A stretch of 64,000 nt of DNA from Sitta carolinensis (Eukaryota > Chordata > Aves > Passeriformes > Sittidae). The stretch spans positions 109,011,410 through 109,075,409 of the forward strand of contig CM063284.1 in assembly GCA_032173965.1 (NCBI GenBank), written 5' to 3'. This document shows, in pieces, positions 36,858 through 49,235 of this stretch. A program made the translations under genes and the position numbers. Numbering within the stretch: the first letter of the stretch is position 1; every line of letters begins with the position of its first letter. Below the pieces are notes generated by a model. That model was not told where the DNA came from. It was given only the letters and a program-made list of their open reading frames with translations, and did no database searches.

Positions 36858-39210
36858 AGAGCAGTTAACCAGGAAGATAAAAAGAAACAGGCAGGGCCTT
36901 CTTGAATAGTAAAGTGTGGTTCAAGTTTTGAGTTTCTAGGCTAAGTCTCAGTATATGTAGGGGCTATTGAATATCTGTCAGGCTCACTACTCTTACCTAC
37001 ACCTTCCAGGATTACCACCTGGGGGAATTACATCTAATTTGGAAACATCTGCTGTAAAGGTTTGTACAGAAAAACTTGACACAAGCTTACCCTCAAAATC
37101 CATATATTAAAAAAAAAAAAAACTCTAACTGAAAAGTACTTGTCAGCATTTTGTCTTGGCAGTACAGTAATCCTTAATTTATCAAGTCCACATTTATTTT
37201 GGTGGAGGTTTTGAATGTATAAAAATTAGAAAAAAGTACTAACAAAAAATGAGTGGAATATTCATACCGAATATTCCTACTTTTCACCATTAATCATGTT
37301 AATAGACTGGAGAATAAGGTTGCTACTATAGACATTAGCAAAACACTGTGAAAATGGTATGTTAATGGACAAACCTAATATATTTTTCCTATGAAAATTA
37401 AGATATAAAACTGTGAAAGAAAGCTTTGTAGATTATTTAATTTTCCATCATTTTAACCAGATATTGCATTTTATATCCATAGAAATAAGGGGGGGAAAAG
37501 CTCTTTCTGAAGCTCTTAATATAAGAAATAATCTAGTTGTGTCCTGTTGTTTTATGCTGCTGAAAATAAAAATACTTCATTCAGCTCTTAGTATTAATAT
37601 TTTACAAATAAAATTTAAAAAATTAAAAGCTGTGTTCCAAAAATGTCAAATAGAATATTTAATCAGTCACAAAATACTTTCTATATTTTTAAATGTCATT
37701 TTCATCAACCAGCACATTTCAAAAATATCTCTCTGTGAGCTCCACATTCTTTGTCAAAAAGTGATGGACAGGAAAAGATCTGACCGTGTCCAGAGAGACA
37801 AATTTGTAATGAAAACAAACAATATTTTGCAGCAGCCTCAAAAATCTTGCTTTAAATTTTATTTAAGTTGTATCAAATTATGAAATCTAGTCCCAATGGA
37901 TTGTACAGGCTGAAAAACCACAAACAAAATAAAAACAAGTGATTTTTCCATCAAAATCATGTTTTATTCATCTTTTATTAATTATCCAGGAAAAAGAATA
38001 GACATTAAACTTGTAGATGAAACAACCACATAGAAATGTGTTCCTTAATTGGTTTCCTTACATACAGAACTTTACCACATCCTTACTTATATTAGTTTTT
38101 GCTAATTATGAGGGGTTTGATACTTTAATATTTAACACCTACAAGGCTACAAATACATAATCACCAGGAAACTCCAGTGAAATGGTAAAGTTTTCTGATT
38201 TGTCTTTCAAATTATATCTTTCTCTGGGCAATTTTTTTTATTTGTTGATGTATATGAATATATGTATGCTTGTGTATCTGGAATAGAGTAAACTTAGGTT
38301 AGAGCTCTTCCATATGCAACAACATCAAAAGCAAAATGAACTAATAGCAGTAATAATAATAAAGATTTCAAGGAGTTCAATTCTAAAAAAGCACTCATCA
38401 TAGCCCTCATATAAATGAAATAACTTGGGTTTGAAACATTTCTCCTTCTAAAGAAGACGGATCTGAAAGTTCAATCTTCCAGCAGACAGCCGGTGTGCGC
38501 AAAGATTTTCAAAACGGAATTTTCTACCTCCTGGTATTCTCAGAGTAGGTGTTCAGTGCAGGCACTTAAGATCAAGCAAGCACACCCAAGCTAGTTTTAG
38601 AGTAAGTAGTAAGTGCTCTGGCTGCTAACATGTCTCTGCTGCAGATCAGAGATGAGCTCAGGCTAAGCAATGTGTTGCTATGGCTACCCTGATAGCAATA
38701 CCCAACCTAGTAAGTGTAAATCTAACATATTCTCCTGCTATGAGACAGAGCCTCGGTGACTGCCCTGCAGCCATGCCTGAATACCTGCTCTGTAGGAATT
38801 CAATTTTGCAGAGCCATTGTGATGCAATTCAGAATCAATGGTCCCATATGTACTCCTAGGAGTATTAGTCCCTGATTTCATCAAGGCACTGTGTTGGTAC
38901 ATGGTGGGTCAAATATATTTGGGTTGTTTTCTCAGCAGTTTAATAAGAGAAAACAAGATTCTTCATGACTACTCCTTTTAGCTGTCTTGAGCCTCAGAGT
39001 ATAACTGATTAATGGCTATGCCATCCAGGCTCCTGATTTTGGATATAATAACAAAACTACACAGTACTCTCCATGGCTTTCCACACCTGCAGGGAAAATT
39101 GAGGCTGCTGTCTGCCATTTTCCAGCCAAACAAGTAAAAAGTTACTTTAGTAGGAGTGAAAGAGTCCAGGGAAAATCCTGATTTTTTTCTTTCCTTCTTA
39201 AAGGAAAAAG
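36858..39210. other. Unique non-coding DNA, includes the longest open frame
   Basis: Contains the window's longest frame, 156 codons at 37413-37883 on the plus strand. Its product would be rich in I, L, K, N, F and S, as expected from AT-rich DNA. It shows no domain, signal peptide or repeat and no coding context, so I do not call it a gene. The rest is featureless. Confidence 0.5.
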
Positions 39211-39233
39211 AAAAAAAAAAAAAAAAAAAAAAA
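39211..39233. repeat. Poly-A tract (23 A)
   Basis: 23 A preceded by an AAAAAG block. It accounts for the poly-F run in the 107-codon minus-strand frame across it. Confidence 0.95.
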
Positions 39234-39634
39234 GTTTTGTAAAATGCATCATCTGCTTCTGCTCCTCTGCTGAAATTGCTTAGCAAATCCATTTCATCCA
39301 CAACTTTAAACTGTTGTTTTTAAACATCTTAACAGGTGTGAACTGTCCACTTGAAAAAACACATACTGATTTCTCTGTAGAAAATTAAAATTCCCTGAGG
39401 GGTGCAAATATGGAAATTTTTGGGCCAATATATAAATATTCCAAGCCTCATGCTAAGATCACTATATATGACTAATGAACTATTAAGATGGTTTGAGTAC
39501 ACTAAATCTTTTTAATCCTTTCTCTTGCATTAAGTACACAGAACTATGGTTGGTAAACTGGAAAACTCAGTAATCAAGTACTAGCTAGCAAGTAGTAGCA
39601 GTTTAAACCTATGTTCTTTTTTTTCTTCTTCTAC

Positions 39635-39654
39635 TTTTTTTTTTTTTTTTTTTT
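39635..39654. repeat. Poly-T tract (20 T) in a T-rich block
   Basis: 20 T, in a pyrimidine-rich block from 39615. An 11-12 A run follows at about 39690. Confidence 0.93.
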
Positions 39655-40107
39655 AGTTGTGTTTTTTTCTTTTGTTAAATTTTGTGTGCAAAAAAAAAAA
39701 AGAGTCACAATGGGGTTTTTTCCATCGAGGATACTCAACGAAGACATCAGCTTGCAAGCATTAATTTAATTGGGTAGCAATTACTTTATCTGGAATCCCC
39801 TCTTCTTTTCCAATGAAAGAGAAAATAATTTACAATGTAAAATATTAAGACATGTATTTAACTTACTTCTTTTCAAATTATCTCTATAAAGACTTATAGG
39901 AAAGAAGCATCAATTTTATAGTCTTTTTTAGACTGTTAAATAGGATAATGGCTGTCCTTCCAAAAGAAAAGAAATTAGTTGGAGCTTTCTGAAGGAGTAA
40001 TTTCTTTTTCAGTCCCAGTTCTCTGAAAAGAGAACAGGACAAAAATGCCCAAAAGGTAGAAGAAATACAATTTTCATACTGCTTGCTTCACTTGCAGTTT
40101 ATCTTTT

Positions 40108-40175
40108 AAAAAGAAAGAAAGAAAAAACCAAAAAACAAACAAACAAAGAAAGAAACAAACCAAAAAACCAACACA
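40108..40175. repeat. A-rich GAAA/CAAA low-complexity tract
   Basis: Degenerate AAAG, AAAC and CCAAAAAA units over about 68 bp. No element body is recognised on either side. Confidence 0.92.
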
Positions 40176-43127
40176 ACAGCATTTATAACTTTTCAAAAAT
40201 CTACAAATTTGAACCAGCAGAATGTTGCAGTTGATTTAGAGTTTGGTTTTTTATTTGTTTGGTTGGGGTTTTTTTGTTCTTTGTTCTGTTTTAAAATTTC
40301 TGTTATCTATCATTTCGATCACAGATTCACAGCAAAGTTTTAGCGTTTAAATATTGCCCAGCTAAGACTTATTAACACAAGTTAAAAACCCCAGCAAGAT
40401 GGCAGAGACAAAATAGGAATGGGAAGGAACTAGATTCAAAAAGAAGAGTGTCAGCAAGAATCAGTGTCTTATATTGACATTGTATTCAGGATTTGGTTTT
40501 AAATTTTATGTAGCAATTAAAAAGTAGAAATAGTTGTTTTCCCTTTAAAAAAAATTAATCTCAAAACCAAACAAGCATTTTATTTGACGGAACCAATTAC
40601 TAGATTAAGCATCCTTCCCCTGTAAGAAGGGTTACACATTTAAGCTTCTGCTTTACCTGATCCTGTACCTTCATTTTATCAATCCTGCATCATAGATAAG
40701 TCCTTCATATTTAACAACTGATGCAAATTTTCTCTGATTGTCTCCTGTCAGAGTTTTTTTCTATTTTAATAAATGAATGCTCACTGATGTAGAGAATCTT
40801 GAACTCTCACAGTCTAATTAAGTGGCTCACGTTATCTGTCGGCTAACTGTCCACCAAGATACAATATCTGTCTCTTTTTTCTGGCTCAAGAGATACTGAA
40901 CACAAGTGACAGAAATCTGTAAACTGTAAGATCCTGATTCTGCAGATCCATGATGAGATTACACTCCAGGAATGTAAAATTAGTTTCAAAGGGACGCTGG
41001 ACTATTAAACTTGGTCCACTCTTTCCAAGGTTGATATAATTCAGAACAATGAACATTCCATATCTTATCTTCCATTGTCATTTTAAGAAAACGAACCTTA
41101 CAAATATTTCTTTCTGAACTCAGATGAGAGCTTTCATTAAACTTTCTGATTTCAGTAAATCATCTCTTTCCAACCACAAGTCAGAGCAAGTTTTGTGACT
41201 TGTTTTAGTGGCATCTGATTTATAGATCCAGTCAAGAGATATTTTAGGATCAGTTATGCAATCTCAAAGCTGCAGTGCTGTATTCCTGTAAATATGTGAT
41301 AGAAGTAATGATGTGCATTAGTGATTATCTGTCTCCACCATCTCCAGCAAAAGCTTAAAGAACTTACTCTTTGTTAGTCAAACTCTATTTTTGTGGCTTC
41401 AGGAATATACCACTTCAATTTCTAGGAAAGCCCAGTTTGTTTTCTTATCAAGTGGTATTTTTGAAACAAGATAAAAAGAACTGCTATATAAAAGTAAAAA
41501 GGACAAATCCTGTGTTTTAAACTTTACAGTTTTGAAATAATAGCAACAGGATGAGCTGAATTCTGATAACCTTGAGTGACTTAAAACAAAATCAACTTGC
41601 ATTTGGGAACTTGGTTGTGGGATTCCTTAGGCAGCTCTGAAAAGAGAAAATTATTACGAAATATTGGAATAATATAGAGTTTTAGAAACAGACGAACATG
41701 CAGATTATTTTGTTTTATTTTATAAGGACCAGTTGTTAAGTGTTGGAGAAAGATGTGAGAGAGCAGAATGAATGGATGGATGACTGATGGACATCAGTGA
41801 ACAGCACTTCAGATTATAAAACAAAACTTCATATGAAAGAAATATCTCACCTTGCTTTATTCACATGTTAAATGTATCCTTCATTGCTTTGCTATAAACA
41901 ATATAGAAAAGCAAATGATGTAAAGTATCAAATATCCCAAATTTATTTTTTAAATATAAATTGATGATTTAGACATGATTTCCATAATGCTTCTCCAAAG
42001 TGGTGGTGCTATGAAGAAAGTCCTGAAAAACTGAAGATAAAAGTGGCAATCTCTGGGGTTTTCTTCTTTCTGCATGAATATTGACATTTTATTTCTATAC
42101 TACCACTTAAAGGTATTTTGGCAAGTGTGGTATATGAAGGATGGTCATTAGAAGTCTAGTGACTGTAGGGCTATAAAAGATTTGCATCTGTGTGGGTTGT
42201 AAACTTCGATTTGAGTTGAGAGGAGAAGGGGATTAGACTGGGATGAGTTGTAAAGAATTTTGTCAAGGAATATGAGAAGCTTTTAAGTGATTTGATCAGA
42301 AAATGCATCCAGAAAGACCTTGGTGAATAAAATGGAAAGGTGATATTTTTCTTCTGGGAAATAATTTTATTTGCTCTTTCCAGAAAAGATGGTAGAGCAC
42401 CTCAGTTGGTACTTCTACCCCAAGCAAAAAAATTGCCTTCAGGAAAGCCAAGTACTTTTAAATTATATCAAATTAACTTTTGAATGGATATGTCCTAAAG
42501 CTGCGAAATTAAGAAAATTAAATATTAGATTAAGCAGAGAATGTTGCAAAATATTCATAGATCTATCAGCAATAATAAGGATTGCTATGATCTGAAGGAA
42601 CAACTCCTTACCTTGGGGGATATAAACATGGTGGTTCAGGTGGACAGCATCAGGTTTTAGTGATCTGAAAAGGGGTAAAGTATTTTTATATGAATTACAT
42701 TGAAGTCTTTGCTTCCTTTTTTAATCCTAGAAGTGGGCTAATTGTATATTCTGACTAAAAAGCCCATCAAAAGATGTGATATTTTTCAGAAGGAAAACTG
42801 AAACAAGGATTATCACATTAAACAAGTGAAGTCATCTGAAGCTGGAAAACAGTGGGGAATTAATGAACATGTAAAGCAGCAATTCTAGAATGTTTCTGTA
42901 AGAACCTGTTGCTCACCCAGTGAGAGCTGTAACACAATTACTTGTACTCCTAAGACAGACCTTGAAAAAGTTGAAGGCATCACTGAAATCTGTCTCATTA
43001 TGTGTTATTTTCAGACATAGGACTGGATTTGCAAATTTCATAGAAAATAACAGCTTTAGTGAATCCTGGGAGGAGCTGCTTTGACTAAGTGCAGGCAGCA
43101 TGAGCAAAAGCCACTGTGCAGCAGGAA
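40176..43127. other. Unique non-coding DNA
   Basis: No gene or recognised repeat. Short frames of up to 74 codons look random. Confidence 0.5.
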
Positions 43128-44905
43128 AACAATGATATAGTTGCCATCATGAGAATTTTAGCTGACTTACACAATTGCTGCTCCAGAAGGGGTGGGCAAA
43201 GAAGGAGGGTCTTGATTGTCTGGATCAGAGTGATGGTGATGATGGTTTAGTGTTCACGAATAAGAATTACGGGGAAGGCCAAAAAGGCAGGTGTCATGGT
43301 GGAGTCTGTTATAAATGACTCAATCAGGATGAAGAGGCAGACAAAATATTCTGAGTGTCTGGGAGAAGTATCACATTCACTTGCTCTTGTTCTTGCGGGC
43401 TACTTCAATTTACCAGATGCCTGCTGCAAATGCAATACAGTAGAGAGGAAAGAGTCTAGGAGGTTCCTGCAGTGTCAGAGAGACTTTTCTGGCACAGCTG
43501 TTGATTTTTCCCCACTGAATCTGTACTTTTCAAACAGACAAGGACTTACAGGTTGGAGGCCAACTTGGGCACAACATGATAGATTTTGATGTCAGAGAAC
43601 TAAGGAGCAGGGATCAGCAGAACTGTTACCTTGAAATTCTAGAGGGCAGCCTGTGACCTTTTTTAGTAGACTGTCTGACAGGGCCCTTGAGAGACATTTC
43701 TGAAGGGCAAAGGAGTCCAAGAAAACTGGACATTCCTCAGAAAAGGAACTCTTAAAAGTGCATCCAGGCCATGCCCATGTACAAAAGTCAAATGAATGGG
43801 GAAGACCACTGGCCAGGCTGAATGAAGAATTTGGCTGGAATCCAAGAAAGCAGAGAATTTATGGCCTTTGGAAGAAGTAGTAGGCAATTCACAAGGAGTG
43901 AATAGGATAAATGCATATCCTCACAAGGATATTGTGAGGTTATGCAAGGAGAAAATTAGAAGGTCCTAAGCTCAACTATAACTTAATCTGGCTGCTGCCT
44001 TAGAAGAAAATAAAATTGTTTCTATAAATTCATTAGCCTGTCATTCATGACAGGAGGACTAAGGAATAACTCCAACCTTAATTGGATGTGGTGGGAAAAG
44101 GATGAAAAAAAAAACTACATACTTTGATCAGTATTTATTGGACAGACCATCTGTTCTTATGATATACAGTCCCTGAGCTGGAAGACAATGAGAACTACTC
44201 ACTGAACCACTCTCCATCATTTTTCAGCAGTCCTGGATGACAAGGGAGGTGCCAGTTTACTGGAGATTAGCAAATGTGACAACTAGTTGGTGGCAGGTCA
44301 CAAATAGTGTTTCCCTGGGCTTATTATTGGGCAAGTTCTGTTTAATATCTTTATCAATGATCTGGATGAGGGGATTGAGCGCACACTCAGTTTGCAGACA
44401 ACTCCGTGTTTGGTAGAAGAATTAATCTGATGAAAGCTCAGCAGAGACTTCTGGAAGGGCTGGATTGATGGTCCAAGGTCAATAGTATGACACTGAAAAA
44501 GGCCAAGAGTTGGATCTTGCATGTGAGTCACAACAATCCCAGGGAGGCTGGCCCAGAGTGTCTGGAAAGATGCTGAATAGAAAAGAATCTGGGACTCCTG
44601 GTCAACAGCATCTGAACATGAGTCAACATGTGCTCAAGGGGCCAAGAAAGCCAATGGCATCCTGGCCTGTAGCAGAAATAGTGTGGCCAGCAGGTTTTGG
44701 GAAAGGATCATCTTCCTCTCTTTGGCACTGGTGAGGCCACACATTGAATCCTGTGTACAGTTCTGGGCCCCTCAGTACAAGAAAGAGGTTGATGCTCTGG
44801 AGTGTGTCCAGAGAACAGCAGCGGAGTTGGTGAATGGTCTGCAGCACAAGTCCTGTGAGGAGTGGCTGGGGAGCTGGGGTTGTTTTACCTGGAGAAAAAG
44901 ATGTT
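43128..44905 (+). mobile_element. Long CR1 LINE fragment (endonuclease to reverse transcriptase), internally deleted
   Basis: Sense-strand CR1 ORF2 remnant of about 1.8 kb. The endonuclease part reads through 'gatatagttgccatcatg', 'aatgactcaatcaggatg', 'cttcaatttaccagatgcc' and 'gagaggaaagagtctagg'. The linker contains 'aagggcaaaggagtccaa' and 'atttatggcctttggaag'. The reverse-transcriptase part resumes at 'tctttatcaatgatctgg' and ends at 'ggggagctggggttgttt'. The catalytic Phe-Ala-Asp-Asp block at 44391-44402 reads Phe-Ala-Asp-Asn. Compared with the CR1 layout, internal sequence seems missing near 44203 and near 44282, where most of the fingers and palm are skipped. Stops and frameshifts are many. 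The 3' tail is absent. The 97-, 74- and 77-codon frames here are remnants or shadows. Confidence 0.93.
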
Positions 44906-45018
44906 AAGCAAAATCTATGGGAAAAACAATAGCCTAGCCAATTTGCTGCAGAAAATGTATTCGTCAGTGATGAAGGTAAAAAAAAAAAACCCAGGGATGA
45001 GAAGCTAACTCAGCAGTG

Positions 45019-45024
45019 AGGGTG
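45019..45024 (+). repeat. Left 6-bp target-site duplication of the solo LTR
   Basis: AGGGTG directly before the TG of the LTR, identical to 45743-45748. Confidence 0.85.
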
Positions 45025-45478
45025 TGTTATGGTGTGTGTTTTTACTCATTGTTGTATTGTATTTGCTTATTGTTGAATGTTTAGTTTTTAAAGGGTTCGT
45101 TCTATGTACCCCCTTTTGTTCCTCCCATTTGGTTTCTCCTTAAAGTTGTATCCTCCCTTAAGCGTCCTAATATAGTAATCCCTTCTTTGTTCTAACTCCT
45201 TCCCTGTCCATCACTGCAACCCTGCCACTCTCTCCTGCCTGTCACTGAAACCCAACCCTTTGGTCTAGCACCCTCTATGTCAATCCTGACCTGGGCCAAT
45301 CCCTGAACACTCCATCTCTTTGGAATTCCCTGAACTCTGAGCCCCCATTGGTCCACATGTTCCTTTCCCCTCCTCTATATACTCCCATTGGCCCACCTCT
45401 TTGTCAATCACTTACTCATCCCTCCCCTGAGGACTGTTCATTCATTTCTTGATTGTATCCACCCCCTATTTGTATCTG

Positions 45479-45486
45479 TATTTAAG
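45479..45486 (+). promoter_or_regulatory. TATA-like box of the solo LTR
   Basis: TATTTAAG, about 90 bp after the nearest inverted CCAAT box and 60-70 bp before the AATAAA. Transcription would be expected to start near 45505-45515. The LTR could therefore act as a promoter towards higher coordinates. Confidence 0.6.
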
Positions 45487-45547
45487 CCCATGCACAATTG
45501 AGTTTGGAGCTCTTTATCCCTGAACCCCTCTGGTGCTGTTCCATTCC

Positions 45548-45553
45548 AATAAA
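45548..45553 (+). promoter_or_regulatory. Polyadenylation signal of the solo LTR
   Basis: AATAAA in the expected place after the TATA-like box. GT-rich sequence (CTGTTCCTGTTGG) follows and fits a cleavage-site downstream element. It sets the R/U5 boundary roughly at 45570-45580. Confidence 0.65.
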
Positions 45554-45742
45554 CCTGTTCCTGTTGGAATCTCACAAAGTGCCTCGTCCTTTGCCTGAAC
45601 CCAGACTGCAGTGGACCACACTTCACTTTCAGCAAGTGGATCAAAAGGTTCTGTCTTCAGCAGACCCCATGATGAGGCAATTCCCCACACCTTGGCACGG
45701 TGTATTCTCTCAAGCTAGCCTGGGCTCTGGTGAACCGCATCA

Positions 45743-45748
45743 AGGGTG
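45743..45748 (+). repeat. Right 6-bp target-site duplication of the solo LTR
   Basis: AGGGTG directly after the terminal CA of the LTR, matching 45019-45024 without mismatch. Confidence 0.85.
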
Positions 45749-47477
45749 TAAAGCAAAATTAGCATGATTAAGATTTTTTTTTTTTTAGTTTTTTTTTCTG
45801 CAGGTTATGGACTTCAAATTTACGGTGATTATGTGTTTCCAGTGATGCATCTCCTGGGCAGGGGCAGAGTCAAATTATCATTCTTCAAATTCCTCTCTAG
45901 GATCTGTATTTCAGTGCACAGTTGTCAGATAACACCTTCATACACATATAGAGGCAAATAGCTGAGAGGTTGTTTTTTTTATTATTATTTTAATAATCTT
46001 TAAAACAACTGATATAGATTAAATTGATCTGTGCCATCTCCAGAAACATAAACAAGGACTGCTTGCAAGAACAGCAGGAATATTTTATCTGTACTTACCT
46101 CACTTGAACAGTAAATCTGAAAGGCAATGTTTGCAAAAAAATGAACCCTGCAAGGGAGGTAATGGTCTATGCATGGTGTTGCTTTTGGGGTTAGAGAGAT
46201 GTCAGGGATTACTGGGAGTTTTAAATTAGGCAAAAAGTGGTGAATGATTGTGAACCTCAGGGATTACTTTTCTCTCATTAAACTCACGGGTACACCAGTT
46301 TATTCTTGTATAAATAAACACAAAGTAGTAAAAAAGAAGTAATAAAATAATCTGAATTATATAAATAACAGTGACTACAAGGAACCATCAAGGTTTTGGA
46401 AAGACGTGTTTTCCCTTTGATGAATATTTCTTAAACTTTCTTGATATAAAACACCTATTTTTGCCACTTAAATAAAAAGCTGTGCTGAAGGGCTGAAGTT
46501 CCTACACCCTGTTGCCTGACCAGCATGACACACAACTGTACCATCATGAACAACTACTTATTTTCCAGAAAAAAATAGCTCCACTGAAGGTAGAAATTGC
46601 CCAGAACTCATAATGAAAATCTGTGGGATATCTCAAACTCTACGGCTTCAGAAGGCTGTTTGACTGTTCTAACTGTTCTAGTTAGCTGTTCTAATAAGAA
46701 AAGTACTCTGACTTTTGAGTCAGATAGTACATCCAGATTGCAGAGAGCAACAGGATAACTAAATAAGTCTGTCAAGCGTTGTCCTCTGAAATTTGATCTA
46801 TATTGTTTCTTTACATCGCATGATGCTTGTTTTTTTAACTCTTAAGATTAAGAGATAAGCATAGTGAAATTTCCAACAGGATGGTTTGCCAGAAGAAGCT
46901 AAAACAATGGCTTATCTTGATAGGAATATATGGTGTAGGTTTTTTTGGTTGGTTTTCTGGGGGTTGTTTTGGGTTTTTTTATTTGGTTGTTATTTTTGCT
47001 CATGATACACTGTTTATGCCTGCGTTCCAGCAAATACAGATGCCCAGAATCCTTATTCTCTTTGTTCGGAATCATGATTCTTGATTACACATGTGTATTT
47101 TAAATGAGTCTGCTAAAGAGGCATGGTAAAACATTAACTTCATATTTCTCAAAATCATGACATTTTTTTCTCCCAGATTCTCATAATTATCAAGACCTGT
47201 TTTTCATTTTCAGGGAGGTACAGTCCCAGAGTATTAATTTGGGCAAATTCATATTAATTACCATTGATTTTATTCTCTGATATTCTCATTAAGGATTGCT
47301 ATTTCACTTATGAGTGAAATATATGAGACTGAAATCATTCATTTAAGGTGTCTTGGTTTTAAAATTTCCTTTCCAACCATGCATTAGTTCCTTCAGCCTT
47401 AAGAATTTCTGACCTAAGTATCCTAAGATACTCCTTTAGTGGCTGAAAAGTGACATCCTAGAAGAAAAGTTTTGAAA
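45749..47477. other. Unique non-coding DNA with T and T/G tracts
   Basis: A T-rich run lies at about 45774-45798 and a T/G-rich stretch at 46935-46990. An 8-bp-arm hairpin (ATTTCACT, TATG, AGTGAAAT) is at 47301-47320, in an ATTA-rich segment (47210-47330) that could be regulatory. No gene recognised. Confidence 0.5.
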
Positions 47478-47589
47478 TTTTTTTTTTTTTTTTCTTTTTT
47501 TTTTTTTCTTTTCTAGCTCTTTTTTTTTTTCTTTTTCTTCTTTCTTTTCTTTTCTTTTCTTTTCTTTTCTTTTCTTTTCTTTTCTTTTC
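47478..47589. repeat. Poly-T followed by (CTTTT)n pentamer array
   Basis: A 16-T run and further interrupted T runs, then about nine CTTTT units from about 47544. This polypyrimidine tract may adopt unusual structures, but it is a common simple-repeat type. Confidence 0.96.
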
Positions 47590-49187
47590 ATGAGGGGAAG
47601 ATGGAAAATGTAAAGGAATGGAATTGATTTATTCTAAGTTCTATTTAAAGACAAACTGGAAAAGGAAACTCAAGAAAAGAAATGCAAGACTTTTGCTGGA
47701 AGCAGTGTCTTATCTCACAGAAAATTACAAATATAAGCAGTGTTTCATTCTCACAGCTCTGAATACATCAGAGAAAAGAGATTCCTGTAGATATAAACGT
47801 GTTAAGAATCTGTTTTCTCATCATGTTGGATCCATTGTTATTGAAGACAACAATGTAATAAGGTATGAGCTATTATTAATTAGAATGGTAAATGTTACCT
47901 TCTATAGTGTTCTATCTAATATGAAGTTCATTTTGTTGAAATAGATGCATACAAGATTTTATTCTGTTATACCTTCTCTGAAGTCAATTAATTTGCTTCA
48001 GCTAAGAACTAGGGTTTTGTAAAAATAGCTTTCATTAAAAGATATGGTGTCTTGTATTTCCTCCTGTCTTTTACAGTGTAATGAGATTTCCATTTTGTGT
48101 TGCCCAGTCTTTTCTTTTCTCTGACCTGTGTTCTGTTCAGATAAAATTGTTTTCTCTTTTAAAATTCAGTAGCAGTCTGGATTTTTTACTCCTGAATGTC
48201 TGATATTCATTTTCATTTTGTACTTATGTATCTTTCTCAGTACTAAAATATATCTTTATTGCCTCTCAACTAAAGTCAATTTTCAGATGACCTGGTACTG
48301 ATCTAAAATCTTTGCTTAGAAATGTGTATGGATGTCACCATTAAGGCAAGCACACAAGTGTATTTAAAAGAAAAATCAGCTGAGAATCCTCTCCCTCACC
48401 ATTTTACCTTCTTGGTTACTTATATATATGCATCTTGTATATTTATACTTCTGTTAATGCATTATGGGTTTGTATGTTTATGTATTTCCCTTCTCAAGAA
48501 CTGAAATGCAAATTCCAATCTTCATCTTTATCGTGGCCCAAGACCTGCTGTCCCAATAATGAATTTCTTAAAACTTTATACATTGTGTCTTATACATGGT
48601 CACTGTTTTCACTTAGTTCATCCATCAGAGTTCTCTCTTTTTGAATACCTTTTAATGCATGTGCCCTCTCAGTTGAGCACTGTATGCACTATGTATGAAT
48701 AGAAATTTTTCTTCAGTGTTTAGTAATCACTAACTCATTTCTTTGCCTTGTATTTTTATATCTAACTTTTAACTATGTTTGTTTTTTCTTTAGGTATTTT
48801 CCCACGTTTTGTGGCATAGTGGTTTTTTTATGTAATATGAGAAGCATATAATGCTCTAGAAGACAAATATGAGTATATGTGGAGTTGCAGTGACTTGATT
48901 TATGTTACAGCATCTTGTTTAGTAAATAATATACTTATTACTCCTTTTAGAATATTTTAAGGATAATAATATTTACATTACATACATATTTTTTATGGGT
49001 AAAACTTGTATTAAAAGAGATTAAATACAGCTACAGGATAGAAATATGTCATCTGTATAACATATTGCCCAAAAATGGCTTCTGACTTCCATTTAATTAA
49101 AAGCTGATAAATCAGACATGATGACTTGTTTTTCCTGATTGTTCTAAAACCTTTTAAGTGCTGCATTCACTTGAGAAGTTCATGGGA
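47590..49187. other. Unique non-coding DNA
   Basis: Contains a 108-codon frame at 47618-47944 directly after the CTTTT array, rich in K, N, L and S, with no domain recognised. I treat it as chance. Confidence 0.5.
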
Positions 49188-49235
49188 AACAAAAAAAACA
49201 AAAAAAACAAAAAAAACAAAAAAAAAAAAAAAAAA
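49188..49235. repeat. (CAAAAAAAA)n and poly-A tract
   Basis: Three 9-mer units of C plus eight A, then about 18 A. It could be a retrocopy tail, but the upstream sequence is not recognised. Confidence 0.93.

Larger units (their letters stand above)
45025..45742 (+). mobile_element. Solo LTR of an endogenous retrovirus (ERVK/class II-like)
   Basis: A 718-bp segment starting TGTTATGG and ending CGCATCA, so with canonical TG...CA ends, between perfect 6-bp repeats AGGGTG. A 6-bp duplication is usual for class II avian ERVs, whereas ERVL usually gives 5. The U3-like part is pyrimidine-rich with CCAAT boxes in both orientations (45296-45300, 45347-45351, 45387-45391). A TATA-like TATTTAAG lies at 45479-45486 and a polyadenylation signal AATAAA at 45548-45553. 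The last 190 bp behave as U5. No primer-binding site, polypurine tract or viral coding sequence flanks it, so the provirus has been lost by LTR-LTR recombination. It lies about 120 bp past the CR1 remnant. The family name is not known to me. Confidence 0.88.

Noticed and set aside
37413..37883. 156-codon plus-strand open frame, the longest in the window
   Set aside because: Composition is what AT-rich DNA gives (I, L, K, N, F, S), no domain or repeat is visible, and there is no promoter, splice or homology support.
38978..39301. 107-codon minus-strand frame with a phenylalanine run
   Set aside because: The F run is the reverse of a 23-A tract; the rest is not recognisable.
47618..47944. 108-codon plus-strand frame
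   Set aside because: Begins right after a CTTTT array and has random AT-rich composition; no domain.
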